From the NCBI GenBank assembly GCA_964019425.1, contig OZ025785.1, positions 643,501 through 707,500 on the forward strand: 64,000 nt of DNA, written 5' to 3'. The notes below the pieces were generated by a model. That model saw only the letters and a program-made list of their open reading frames with translations. It was not told the DNA's origin and did no database searches. Origin of the DNA: Flectonema sp. DT1601. Lineage: Eukaryota; Euglenozoa; Diplonemea; Diplonemida; Diplonemidae. The position numbers and the translations under genes were made by a program. Shown here in pieces: positions 19,616 through 29,958 of the stretch (positions are counted from its first letter, which is position 1; each line of letters begins with the position of its first letter).

Positions 19616-20170
19616 GACATTGATTTGACTTCCTTTAGTGAAGTTGTGACTATTGACACAATTCTTTTTGTAATTGACTGTGAATCCCTGACCTCTATCG
19701 ATGTTTCCAGACTTGAGAAGGTGACTACAATAGGAAGAGGTTTCGTTGGGTATTGAAAGCTGACCATAAGAGATGCCAAGGTTAACTTTAGGAACTTGAT
19801 ATTTAGGGAGTTAGGTTTATTTTGAAGTAAACGTGAATATGAGAATACTCTTGAAATCGAACCTAACAATCAAAATTCCATTCAGGTAATTTGCCACCGA
19901 TAAAACTTATGTCTGCGGTATCGAATCCTTAAAAGTCTATCGCATTGCTATTGTATTGCAGATCGATAATATAACCACCGTTTTCTTATCTTTATTAAAG
20001 TTAATTTGAGTTTTATTTTATTATACTGATGGATATTTGTACTCCTTTATCAGTTCTCACTCTCCTGTACTCATGTACAACTCAATCGAACCCTGTCTGA
20101 AAGTGGATAAGAATATTTGTGAAATCATATTTTTAACGTGACAATCATTATAAATTCTTAACACTTGTGT
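19616..20170 (+). repeat. Duplicated block around an LRR remnant, copy 2
   Basis: Second copy of 18534-19090, same orientation, with only scattered differences. Together the two copies flank the scrap at 19085-19517. Confidence 0.8.
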
Positions 20171-21283
20171 TCTACTTTTTTGAGTTTCCTTTTCGTGTTT
20201 CACATTCAGATCGCGAGATCTCTGAGTGGAACTCTCAGAAGAGCTACCGTCAGGACAATTCCTGCCATCGTGATTTGGACCCCCACGTGTCCAAGTCCAA
20301 CAATGTTCGTTTGGTTTTCTTTTTCTTAATTATTATTTCACTTGTTTGGGTGACTGGCAATTTTGGGCAGATAATCCTTACACCCACACGGTATATCGTT
20401 TTTTAGCATTTCAGGCCTTTCTGCCTATTTTTTATCCCAGCATCCTTTAGAAATTGCTTTAACTTCTCTATCCTTTTTCTTCTTAATTTTACAGGTACTC
20501 AGCAGCCAAATTCAGCAGAGAAATCAGTTATATTATTTACCCAGCAGATTTCGATCACCCAGATTCAAGGTCAGCAATAATTTTGCATAAAGTAAAGACA
20601 GTGATGACTCACTTTATTGTTGCTCTATTCTCATTCCAATTTAACAGCCATTGTTTTGAGACATTCTTAAAAGACAAAAAGCAAATCGAAGACTTCCATT
20701 CGATCACTTTGATGAGATCTACCGAACCACATAATTTAGTTTCCATGTGATCACAATAAAACCTCAGACAACTAATGTGAGCGTTGCTATGACATCTGAG
20801 AATAAAAGGAACCATTGAAGGTCTGCGAAGAGAAAATCAAACGCAAGATGGTTGACGACAACTCGTTAGATGGAAACGACACAAATAAAAACCCAATTTC
20901 AGTAGTTATAAGTTTAAACTGAACGAAAAGCAAATACACATTGCTAGCTATCTTGGCGAATTCCGATGGATTGTTACGTACCTTAGAATAATAACAAATT
21001 CAAAATAGAATAATATCTCCAGAACTTACTGATGAAGGACTAAAAGAGACGAGTAGTACAAGATTAAAAACCTAAAACTACATCCTGGATGTTTTCCCTT
21101 GCTTTCATCGCTGAAGAGGGGAATGGTCGGGAGAAATATTAAATCAGAGTTCACGCTGATATTCTTCAGGTGTTTCCAGACAAGTGGGAAGTTGACTCAC
21201 AGAAGTTTCCTTCATTCTTGAATTGAAGTTACGTATCCTTTGAATTAATTCTTCATCACCAGAAACTCATCCAGTTGAAAATA
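20171..21283. other. Spacer upstream of third LRR gene
   Basis: No convincing gene. It holds a hairpin-like motif near 21105-21130 (ATCGCTGAAGAGGGGAAT) also seen near 29596 and 39425. The last 70 bases are the conserved LRR upstream block. Confidence 0.5.
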
Positions 21284-22966
21284 ATGACAACTATCGATTC
21301 CCTGTCCTCTGTTTTGAGGAGCCATCAGAGGTTCATGGCGAAGCTGCTGGTGGAAGTGGTGAGTCGGAAGGAGGAGTCGGGGGCGCTGATGGACAGTTTT
21401 TCAGAAGTTCTCAGATCGTCGGAGGAGATCATGGATGGAATGACGGATGCTGAGGCTGCGACTGAATTGACGACGTATAAGGAAGTACACCGGGTGGCGA
21501 GGGAGAAGGAGTCGGCGAAGTTGGTGGAAGGAAGCTCGCGATTACTGGGGAGCCTTTCCTTGCATCCTGACATGAAGTGTGCCGATATCGGGTTCGTTAA
21601 AGCTGATCTCAAGGGGGACGGGAAGATGGAGTTGGTCGAAGATGACCTGAGGAATGTATTCTCGTCCACCTGCTTCCCTCGGTTGCTGAACGAGGATGAG
21701 TATTTCAACACACTTCAAATTGGTTACTTGGGCATGGGTGAAACAGAAGAGGGTGTCCCAGCCCAACTCAGGAAGGAACTCTTCCTGCTGCTGGACTGGC
21801 CGAGACTCTCCCACTCGTCGAAGGAAGAAGTCAGATCCCAATTTGACAACACCTCATGGGGTGCTGAGATCCTCCGTGAGCTGGAAGATTCGAACAACTG
21901 GGGTACTGTGAAAAGAACATACAAATGGCCGTCTGAACGTGTTGTGACTGCGGAGGACCTGAAGACTCCACTTACTCGAATTGACGTTTTGTTCACACAA
22001 AATCCCGACATGTTGTGTGTCCTCGATGCGTCGGAATATATTGACTATGAAGGCACCCTTTCTAATGATTGTGTCAAGAAGCTTCCGTCCTGCATCCGTC
22101 GGTTGTCATTCACCAACTGCAGCCGTTGTATTAAATTTCAGGAGAATTTCCTGTCAGACGGTTGTGACTCGCTGACGTCAATCAATTTCAGTGCTTTTAA
22201 CAACGTGACGGCCATCCCCAGCAAATTCTTGAATAACTTGAAGTCTCTGACTCACGTGGATTTATCTTCCTTGAGTGAAGTTACGAGCATTGCCGATGAC
22301 TTTGTTAGTAACTGTGAATCCCTCACCTCCATCGATGTTTCCGGTTTTAAGAAGCTGACTAGAATAGGTTTTGTATTCTTGAATAATTCAAAGTCCCTGA
22401 CTCACGTGGATTTATCATCCTTTGGTGAAGTTACGAGTATTGGCGATGACTTTATTAGTAACTGTGAGTCCCTCACCTCCATCGATGTTTCCGGTTTGTC
22501 CAAGCTGACTACAATAAGAGATAGTTTCTTGTTAAATGCAAAGTCTCTGACTCACGTGGATTTATCATCCTTGAGTGAAGTTGCCATTATTGGTTGTGAC
22601 TTTATTAGTGACTGTGAGTCTCTCACGTCTATCGATGTTTCCGGTTTGAAGAAGCTGACTGTGATAGGAAGTGGATTTTTGAATAAAGCAAAATCTCTGA
22701 CTAGCATGGATTTATCTTCCTTGAGTGAAGTAACGAACATAGGCGATGACTTTATTAGTAACTGTGAGTCCCTCACCTCCATCGATGTTTCCAGTTTGAA
22801 GAACCTGACTTCAAAAGGAAGTGGATTCCTTCAAAATTCAAAGTCCCTGAGTAGCGCGGATTTATCTTCCTTGAATGAAGTTACGAGCATTAGCGATGGC
22901 CCTCCGTTGAGATACCTTGTAGATAGGTACTTAAGCTCCTTTGATGTGTCCCATATGATTAAATAA
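21284..22966 (+). CDS. Leucine-rich-repeat protein, second intact copy
   Basis: An intronless paralogue of the gene at 12176, 560 codons from the ATG at 21284. The helical N-domain (about 1-225) differs by only a few residues. It has one capping block ('RIDVLF...MLCVLDAS', from about 230) followed by a single array of alternating 23-residue repeats, so it lacks the internal duplication of the first gene. The C-terminus leaves the repeat pattern at about 540 and ends in 'FDVSHMIK', probably where a longer ancestral array was cut. LRR-like DNA continues past the stop to about 23060 in other frames. Probably cytosolic; function unknown. Confidence 0.78.
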   Translation: MTTIDSLSSVLRSHQRFMAKLLVEVVSRKEESGALMDSFSEVLRSSEEIMDGMTDAEAATELTTYKEVHRVAREKESAKLVEGSSRLLGSLSLHPDMKCADIGFVKADLKGDGKMELVEDDLRNVFSSTCFPRLLNEDEYFNTLQIGYLGMGETEEGVPAQLRKELFLLLDWPRLSHSSKEEVRSQFDNTSWGAEILRELEDSNNWGTVKRTYKWPSERVVTAEDLKTPLTRIDVLFTQNPDMLCVLDASEYIDYEGTLSNDCVKKLPSCIRRLSFTNCSRCIKFQENFLSDGCDSLTSINFSAFNNVTAIPSKFLNNLKSLTHVDLSSLSEVTSIADDFVSNCESLTSIDVSGFKKLTRIGFVFLNNSKSLTHVDLSSFGEVTSIGDDFISNCESLTSIDVSGLSKLTTIRDSFLLNAKSLTHVDLSSLSEVAIIGCDFISDCESLTSIDVSGLKKLTVIGSGFLNKAKSLTSMDLSSLSEVTNIGDDFISNCESLTSIDVSSLKNLTSKGSGFLQNSKSLSSADLSSLNEVTSISDGPPLRYLVDRYLSSFDVSHMIK

Positions 22967-23530
22967 AGCAAGGTCACTGACTAGCTTTCTTGTCTTCCTT
23001 TAATGAAGTTACGAGCATGTTGGAGGAATGCAGTGATGTCGTTAGAAAGAAATTACGGTAGTTTTCGGTTTTGCTTTTTTTTTTTTTTTAAATAGAAATT
23101 AGTGTTATTTTAAAATATAAGAAATAACACCAACTACAACTATTAGTAGGTTATTAGATTTCTTTCACTTTATATTTGTTGGTGATGAGAATTGAAAAGT
23201 ACGAAGTTAAGAAAGTATCCTAAGTGAATTTGTCTTTAAGTCAACCATCGGACTTTAAACTGAGATAATGAGCCGTTACCTTCAATCATTAGAGGTGGCC
23301 TTAAAGCCCCATATTCGACATGTTAAACAGGTTTGAATTAACCTGTTTACCATGTAGTGTTAACCAGTTTCAAAAATACTTATGATGAGCCTCAACCAAA
23401 TGTGTTTTTTGTTGGCTATCCCTACGACGAAGTAATCTGTGATGGTTTTACAGTGTGGATAATTATAACTTAACTTTGTGATCTCAGTTCTTTTTTGATC
23501 TTTCACCCTTCGAAGGAAGCTAAATTAATT
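22967..23530. other. Spacer with LRR remnant and dispersed repeat
   Basis: The first 95 bases are decayed LRR sequence. A partial dispersed repeat follows near 23285-23390 ('CCCCATATTCGACATGTT', then 'AACCAGTTTCAAAAATAC'). No gene otherwise. Confidence 0.5.
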
Positions 23531-23656
23531 GAACGTGTCGTATTATTTGAAGGTCTTTTTCTTTTTTTAATTATCGTTGGGAAAAAGTTCTCGAATTAAA
23601 GTTACGTATCCTTTGACTTAATTCTTCATCACCAGAAACTCATCCAGTTAAAAATA
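23531..23656 (+). promoter_or_regulatory. Conserved upstream block of the LRR family, third copy
   Basis: Nearly the same as 12050-12175, including the acceptor-like 'TTCATCACCAG' 21 bases before ATG. This copy drives a broken gene, so its conservation partly reflects recency. Confidence 0.5.
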
Positions 23657-25200
23657 ATGGCAACTGTCGATTCCCTGTCCTCTGTTTTGAGGAGCCATCA
23701 GAGGTTCATGGCGAAGCTGCTGGTGGAAGTGGTGAGTCGGAAGGAGGAGTCAGGGGCGCTGATGGACAGCTTTTCAGAAGTTCTCAGATCGTCGGAGGAG
23801 ATCATGGTTGGAATGACGGATGCTGAGGCTGCGACTGAATTGACGACGTACAAGGAAGTACACCGAGTGGCGAGGGAGAAGGAGTCGGCGAAGTTGGTGG
23901 AAGGAAGCTCGCGATTACTGGGGAGCCTTTCCTTGCATCCTGACATGAAGTGTGCCGATACCGAGTTTGTTAAAGCTGATCTCAAGGGGGACGGGAAGAT
24001 GGAGTTGGTCGAAGATGACCTGAGGAATGTATTCTCGTCCACCTGCTTCCCTCGGTTGCTGAACGAGGATGAGTATTTCAACACACTTCAAATTGGTTAC
24101 TTGGGCATGGGTGAAACAGAGGAGGGTGTCCCAGCCCAACTCAGGAAGGAACTCTTCCTGCTGCTGGACTGGCCGAGACTCTCCCACTCGTCGAAACAAT
24201 CAGTTTAGCGTCTCGATCAGGACGGAAAATAGAAATTAATCGACATCGTCGATCGATAAAAAAAACAATGATAACGTTGTTTATTCTTTTTTTTATTTTT
24301 TTTTAAAGAAGTAAAATCCCAATTTGACAACACCTCATGGGGTGCCGAGATCCTCCGTGAGCTGGAAGATTCGAACAACTGGGGTCCTGTGAAAAGAACA
24401 TACAAATGGCCTCGGTATGAACGTGTTGTGACTGCGGAGGAGTTGAGAACTTCACATCTTCGTACTCGAATTGGCATTTTGTTCACAGAAAGTCCCGACA
24501 TGTTTTGTGTCCTCGATGCCTCAGAATATATTGACGATGAAGGAACCCTTTCTAATGATTGTGTTGAGATGCTTCCGTCTTGCATCCGTCGGTTGTCATT
24601 CACCAACTGCAGCCGTTGTACTTCATTAAAGATGCAGTTCCTTTTAGACAGCAACTCCATCGATGTATCCGATTTGAATAAGCTGACTACAATAGGAATT
24701 GGATTCTTAAGTAATTCAACATACCTGACTAACGTGGACTTGTCTTTAGTGAAGTAACGAGCATTGACGATGACTTTATTAGTAACTGTGAGTCCCTCAC
24801 CTCCGTCGATGTTTCAGGGTTTAAGAAACTGACTACAATAGGACATAAATTCTTATATAATTCAAAATCTCTGACTCAGGTGGATTTGTCTTCCTTGAGT
24901 GAAGTTACGGGCATTGGCAATCATTTTGTTAGAAACTGTGAGTCCCTCACCTCCATCGATGTATCTGGTTGGTCTAGGGTGACCCCAATAGGAAATAGAT
25001 TCTTGAGTTATTCAAAGTCCCTGACTAGCGTGGATTTGTCTTCCCTGAGTGAAGTTACGAGTGTTGGTGATGGCTTTATAATTAAGTGTGACTCCGTCAC
25101 CTCCATCGATGTTTCTGAAATCCAGAATTTTGAAAAAACTTTGGCGGAATTAGGTATCCATTTCTTTTTCTGCCAATTCTGTTCCAAATGTCCTTCTTGA
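23657..25200 (+). pseudogene. Broken LRR family copy
   Basis: The N-domain is intact and nearly identical to the other copies for 180 codons. The frame then stops within about 100 foreign bases (24198-24306, with ATCGAT-rich and poly-T sequence) that interrupt the gene where the other copies read straight through ('SSKEEVKSQF'). The match resumes at 24309 with the rest of the N-domain and capping block, changes frame near 24740, and ends at 25200 with a tail 'FFFCQFCSKCPS'. The insert lacks a good GT donor and splicing it would not restore the frame as far as I can read, so I call this a pseudogene. Confidence 0.65.
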
Positions 25201-25881
25201 TCCCCCTCCTCACTCGAGATCAGGATCCATACGTTGATGATCGGGTTGTTAAGTAAAAAGAGTTCGCAATAGCAAATTCTCGAATTGGAAAAAAAAAAAT
25301 CATATTCAGTGAACAGCGAAAAAAAAAGAAAAAAATCTTTTACTGAACAGCGAAAATGAAATTATTGGACCCTCCCCCCAATAGTCACTGTATCATGATT
25401 TTCTTTTTATTATTGAGTTCTGATACAATACAGAGATTTATGAACCTAATCAAACAGTCTTCCCCCCAGTAGCGAAAACCTCTTCGTATTATTATTACTT
25501 ATTTTGCTTTAAAAATTTCTACCTCTTTTTTTTTTTTAATCATTATCATTATCAACATCTTTTCCTCTCCCCAAACTTTGTTATTTTGAACCGGTCAAGG
25601 CGGAAGTTGAGGTATTCAGTTCTCTCGAACATTAGTTTTCCTCGCTGAAGCTAAAAAAGTGATCCTCAGGGATAAGGTTCGACATAATGTCGTAGTATTT
25701 GGGGACTCAGGTGGTTAACTTACCGTTCCACCCTTTCGTTGTCTATCTAACCACAAACTCATATTCTAACTAACTCGATGTGTTTTAATAATTTTTTTTT
25801 ATTTTCTTTTTTAAATATTTTTAATAATAGTAATAAACTCATATCCTAACTCAAGAATCAAGATGTTAGGAACCTGCAGAA
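25201..25881. other. Spacer before the reverse transcriptase gene
   Basis: AT-rich, no gene. It includes 'CTCATATCCTAACTCAAGAATC' -type motif near 25835-25862, also seen three times downstream of the reverse transcriptase (near 29415, 29570 and 29690). Confidence 0.5.
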
Positions 25882-28800
25882 ATGAAAACTCTTTTTTTTT
25901 TTTTCCCCCCCTTTTTTTTTTCCCCCCAATGTCCTTGTTATCAATACAAAGAAGATAATTGTAATACCAAACATGTTGCAGGACATTGTTCTTCCTTGAA
26001 ATGTAGTGATCAACTAAAAGAGGTACTAAAGTTAGGAATGCTTTACCGTATTCACTGTTCACAACATGAGATGACACAAGAACTTCATGAAGCAACTGAT
26101 AGATTTACCGAAAAAGTAACGAGATTCATGATTGGTACAACTAAAAGCGACAGAGAAGCAAACGCCGAAGTCTTAAATAGATGGCTGAAGGAAGAATTCA
26201 CTTCACAAATACAATTAAAACCCTTACCCAACGATGCAACTTTAGCAAAGTGTATGAAAGAATTAAAGGACCTAAAAAAACATGTCGTATTCCTCCCAGT
26301 GGATAAAGCAAGACATGATTGCGCAGTAATGTGCAAAGCTTATTATTGTGAGCTATTGAAAAATGAAATGGAAAGTTACGAACAAGTAGAAAATGTATTA
26401 ACAGACGGGTTAATGAAAACAAATAAGGAACTCAAATTTCCAAAAATCACTGGCGCAGTGCTGTACTTATATGGGATTTTTAAACTGCATAAGATCCCAG
26501 ACATCCGCCTTAGATGGATTGCAGGTACTTCTGTCAACTGTGAAACTTTGATTGAGGAAACGAAAGAACCTGACAAAGAGACTGACGAATCAAAGAAGGT
26601 GACCAATACAAGAGAGAGAGTTTTTCGATCCAATGTAATGACACACGCTCAACAAGAACTTACTGGAATTATTAAGTTAATACTGCTCACACTAAAATCA
26701 AAGGACCATATGGAATATGTAAAGACTGGTGTTAGAAAATATTTTATTGTTGACTCAGTAGATGAGGTAATACAACGGATTAAATCCAACTACCCTGAAT
26801 TTTTAAAATACGCTGAACCCAAAACTTATGACTTCACCACCATGTACAGCAACCTGAAGCATAAGGTACTTAAACGAAATTGCAAAGAAGCAGTAGATGA
26901 AGCTTTTAGATTTTCCGGTAAGAAACATATTGCACGAAATAGCAGAGCACGTGGAAAGTCCAAGACTTTCTTTTTCACAGACGGAGTTGATGCAAACACA
27001 AAGGAATACACTTCCGAAATGATTGGTAAACTAATTGACATGTGTATCGACTATTCTTTAATCCAACCGATTGGTAGTCATCAATGCTACCGTCAAACGA
27101 AAGGGATACCCATGGGTGGTAATGCCTCCCCGCTTCTAGCTAACTTGTATTGTTATGCAGTTGAGAAGAAATTTATAGAACAGTCAACTCTGGAAATTGC
27201 GAAGTCACATACTTTAACAGTAAGATATATTGATGATTTTTTATGCTGGGGGACAAAACCACCGCCGCAAAAGATGTACGGGATGGACTACAAAGATACC
27301 TCCCTAGATAGTAATGATGTGGTGTTTCTTGGTGCACGGATACGGGTCGAGGAAGACATTGCAAGGGAAGAAGTGAAAGTGAAAAAGAAATTTATTCGTC
27401 TCTCCGTTCATCGGAAAGAGTGGAACTTCAAACCTTTACAGTACGTGCATGCAGACTCCACGATGCCTGATTCCATACCCAAAGGTATAGTTAAAGGAGC
27501 GATGTATAGAGCCAGCATGATTTGTAACAACCTCTCTGACCTACTAATAGAGTTTGAATGGATAATTTATCGGATGATTACTAGAAAATTTAAAAAGCAT
27601 CACATATCAACCGGCTACAAGGAATTTTGTGACGAATTCTATGAAGAATATCCTTTTGTCAATAAAAGATGCATCAATCTTTTCTACCGGATCCTTGAAG
27701 GCTTGAAGAAAGATTATTACTACCCGACTAGTGAAAGAAACTATATAACGTACCCGCCCATCGAAAAAGATGAAATTGAAACCGACAGAACAGCTGTCCT
27801 AGTTCAAAAATTGTCATCCCCTACCAATTCGGATGCCAAGGTGAATCTGGGACATTTGGACGAGTTGGTTTCTTATTTTACGTTTCGGGATATGAAAACT
27901 CTACTAGAAACTATGGACTGGGACTTAACAATACCCTCGGTAAACACAGCAGGTAATTGTTTCTTTGAATCTATGGCACTAATAATTTGTCAAAATGGAG
28001 TCATAAACGCTGAATGGGTACGTAGAGTTATACATCGTAGACTGACTTTAAAGAAGGAGCAATACCAAAGTTTTGTAGACACAGATTATGAAAAATTCAC
28101 AGAAGATGTACTTGACAGTAATACATATACAGATCATGTGTATATTCAAGCTTTCTTAGATGAAATGGGTTGTTCTTTAATACTAATCACTATTAATAGC
28201 GTGCAGGAAAAAAGTTTACGATGGATTTCCCCAGCCAGTACACAAGATACATATTTTTGGGGTACGATCGGTGTAATGGCGTACCATACTACTTCTGAGC
28301 ACTATATGCCAATTTTACCGAGAAGTCACGGAAAACAATGCACCATATTTACTATGTCGCAATGGAATTATGAGGCTTTTATGAATTTAATAGTACCTGA
28401 ATTAGCGAAAATGTGTCCTAATTTTGTCGACGCTGATCCTCTTCTATCGAAAGCGGGTGCCACTATGAACCTTTTAACCTTCGACAACGTTAATTATGAT
28501 GTTTACGAACTGTTACATTACTGGTACTTCGATGAGATCAAAATGAAAGCAGCCACAACAATGTCAAGTTGCTCAGATTTAACCTCAGAAACCGTATCTG
28601 TGACCTCTTCCGATTCATCTTCCTCAACTACTTCCTCAAGTTCTAATACGATTGATGAAGAGCTAGTTGTGGATGTACTTATTAATTTATTAGAAGATTC
28701 AGATATTCTAATCTTTAAAGAAGAGCTCCACTTATGTCCAGCAAGACACAACCTGAAATTTGCGAAGGTAAGTAGTAATATGTACTGTAATATCTGTGAT

Positions 28801-29010
28801 CGCAACATGCCACAAACCACTTATAATCTTGCATTCCAATGTAGACAAAAAGACTGTGATTATGATGTTTGTTTGAGTTGTTTGGGATTATTCATCTGTA
28901 CTGCGTGTGGTGCCACGGAATCTCAGGCCGGAAGACAATTTAATTTACGAGGCTTAAGATCACACCAAACTCATTGTACAGTCTTTCGAGAGCAAAGCGA
29001 ACGTAGTTAA
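25882..29010 (+). CDS. Reverse transcriptase with OTU-like protease and zinc finger
   Basis: An uninterrupted frame of 1042 codons. The first ATG gives a Phe/Pro-rich start read from poly-T/C, so translation may begin later. Residues about 137-163 ('FLPVDKARHDCAVMCKAYYC') and the core, motif A 'YDFTTMYSNLKH' (about 316), motif B 'KGIPMGGNASPLLANLY' (about 407) and motif C 'VRYIDDFL' (about 447), form a complete reverse transcriptase with all three catalytic aspartates. The pattern is closest to Penelope-like elements, but no GIY-YIG endonuclease is visible. Residues about 685-812 resemble an OTU cysteine protease: 'AGNCFFESMA' (Cys about 693; the usual DGNC Asp is Ala) and 'SEHYMPIL' (His about 807). 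A Ser/Thr-rich linker and a Cys/His zinc finger of C1/ZZ type ('CPARHNL', 'YCNICDR', 'CDYDVCLSCL') end the protein. OTU domains are known in some LINEs such as Dualen. No gag-like or envelope part is seen. Confidence 0.75.
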   Translation: MKTLFFFFPPFFFSPQCPCYQYKEDNCNTKHVAGHCSSLKCSDQLKEVLKLGMLYRIHCSQHEMTQELHEATDRFTEKVTRFMIGTTKSDREANAEVLNRWLKEEFTSQIQLKPLPNDATLAKCMKELKDLKKHVVFLPVDKARHDCAVMCKAYYCELLKNEMESYEQVENVLTDGLMKTNKELKFPKITGAVLYLYGIFKLHKIPDIRLRWIAGTSVNCETLIEETKEPDKETDESKKVTNTRERVFRSNVMTHAQQELTGIIKLILLTLKSKDHMEYVKTGVRKYFIVDSVDEVIQRIKSNYPEFLKYAEPKTYDFTTMYSNLKHKVLKRNCKEAVDEAFRFSGKKHIARNSRARGKSKTFFFTDGVDANTKEYTSEMIGKLIDMCIDYSLIQPIGSHQCYRQTKGIPMGGNASPLLANLYCYAVEKKFIEQSTLEIAKSHTLTVRYIDDFLCWGTKPPPQKMYGMDYKDTSLDSNDVVFLGARIRVEEDIAREEVKVKKKFIRLSVHRKEWNFKPLQYVHADSTMPDSIPKGIVKGAMYRASMICNNLSDLLIEFEWIIYRMITRKFKKHHISTGYKEFCDEFYEEYPFVNKRCINLFYRILEGLKKDYYYPTSERNYITYPPIEKDEIETDRTAVLVQKLSSPTNSDAKVNLGHLDELVSYFTFRDMKTLLETMDWDLTIPSVNTAGNCFFESMALIICQNGVINAEWVRRVIHRRLTLKKEQYQSFVDTDYEKFTEDVLDSNTYTDHVYIQAFLDEMGCSLILITINSVQEKSLRWISPASTQDTYFWGTIGVMAYHTTSEHYMPILPRSHGKQCTIFTMSQWNYEAFMNLIVPELAKMCPNFVDADPLLSKAGATMNLLTFDNVNYDVYELLHYWYFDEIKMKAATTMSSCSDLTSETVSVTSSDSSSSTTSSSSNTIDEELVVDVLINLLEDSDILIFKEELHLCPARHNLKFAKVSSNMYCNICDRNMPQTTYNLAFQCRQKDCDYDVCLSCLGLFICTACGATESQAGRQFNLRGLRSHQTHCTVFREQSERS

Positions 29011-29190
29011 TTATCACTCGCAGCAAAGTATTGCGAGATGTGCTCCACTGGTAGTGTGCTACGAACCAGAAATAATTTATATTTTATTTTTATTCTTTAT
29101 TTCTTTTATTATTTTTGCAAAAATAGTTTTCTTTTTTTTAATTTTCCTTTAATATTTATTTACCTTTGAAGTGTGAAGGAATACTATTTT

Positions 29191-29394
29191 AAGCTGTAAC
29201 GGGCTACAGGGCATGGGGTGCTCAACCTGTAGTACGTGGCCCCCGAATCCCCATATTCGACAGCACATATGGGATTTTCTATCGATACCAACTGTTGATT
29301 TCTTATATTGCAACCAGGTTTGGCCGAACCCTATTTTCGTTTTTGCCAGTTTCAAGTTGCTTTCCATTTAATATTAGTATCAAGTTACCCCCCT
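29191..29394 (+). repeat. Dispersed SINE-like repeat, longest copy
   Basis: The reference copy of the family: 'AAGCTGTAACGGGCTA', 'GGCCCCCGAATCCCC', 'ATATTCGACAGCACATATGG', 'TGCAACCAGGTTTGGCC', 'GCCAGTTTCAAGTTGC', ending 'TATCAAGTTACCCCCC'. It starts 180 bases after the stop of the reverse transcriptase gene. Confidence 0.75.
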
Positions 29395-29958
29395 CATTTT
29401 TTCTAAACTAATTAATAACACTAACTCAAGTATCCGATTCCTCCTTTCTTAGTGAATTCCTAGTATAAGATTAAGGCTCCTGAAACTACATATTCTATTA
29501 CCCTATGAATACTTTTCTTTTACTAATCTCTACTTTTCTTATTCTCACTTTTTTCTAAACTAAATTTAATGATACTAGCTAACTCAAGAATCTTTCTTCG
29601 CTGAAGAGGGCTGGGTAAGGGGAATTTTTGCATTCGATTGAATTTTGCCGCCCTCTCCCCTTCTTTTTTGACTGATAACCATTAATACTAACTCAAGAAT
29701 CCCATTCCTCAAAAAAAAAAAATAATAATTTACACTTTTTTTTTTTTCAAAATAATTGATTTAAAAGAAATTTCGAGTACTCTTATTATGATATCAAACA
29801 GAACAACAACAAGAACATGAATTGTTGTGAATACTGGTGAGTTTCTTTATTGTGTACTACCAGTCAACATATGGCTACTGATTCAGCAATAAATGTAATT
29901 AAAAAGAATTTCACATTATTAAAAAAAAAAAATTAAAAAAAAAATAAGGAAAAAAAAA
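29395..29958. other. Spacer with short repeated motifs
   Basis: No gene. It holds three copies of a 'TAACTCAAG(A/T)ATC' motif and one 'CTTCGCTGAAGAGGGCT' hairpin-like motif (29596-29632). The last 40 bases before the next ATG are almost all A. Confidence 0.55.

Larger units (their letters stand above)
25882..29394 (+). mobile_element. Candidate non-LTR/Penelope-type retroelement
   Basis: The reverse transcriptase ORF plus about 380 bases of 3' sequence that ends in a full copy of the dispersed repeat (29191-29394). If that repeat is the element's tail, the other copies in the window would be 5'-truncated or non-autonomous relatives. No long terminal repeats are seen, and neither end is marked by a clear target-site duplication, so the boundaries are provisional. 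The ORF is open throughout, which suggests recent activity or selection. Confidence 0.45.

Noticed and set aside
25882-29010. LTR retrotransposon or virus-like element
   Set aside because: No long terminal repeats, gag-, integrase-, capsid- or envelope-like parts were seen; the RT pattern is Penelope/LINE-like.
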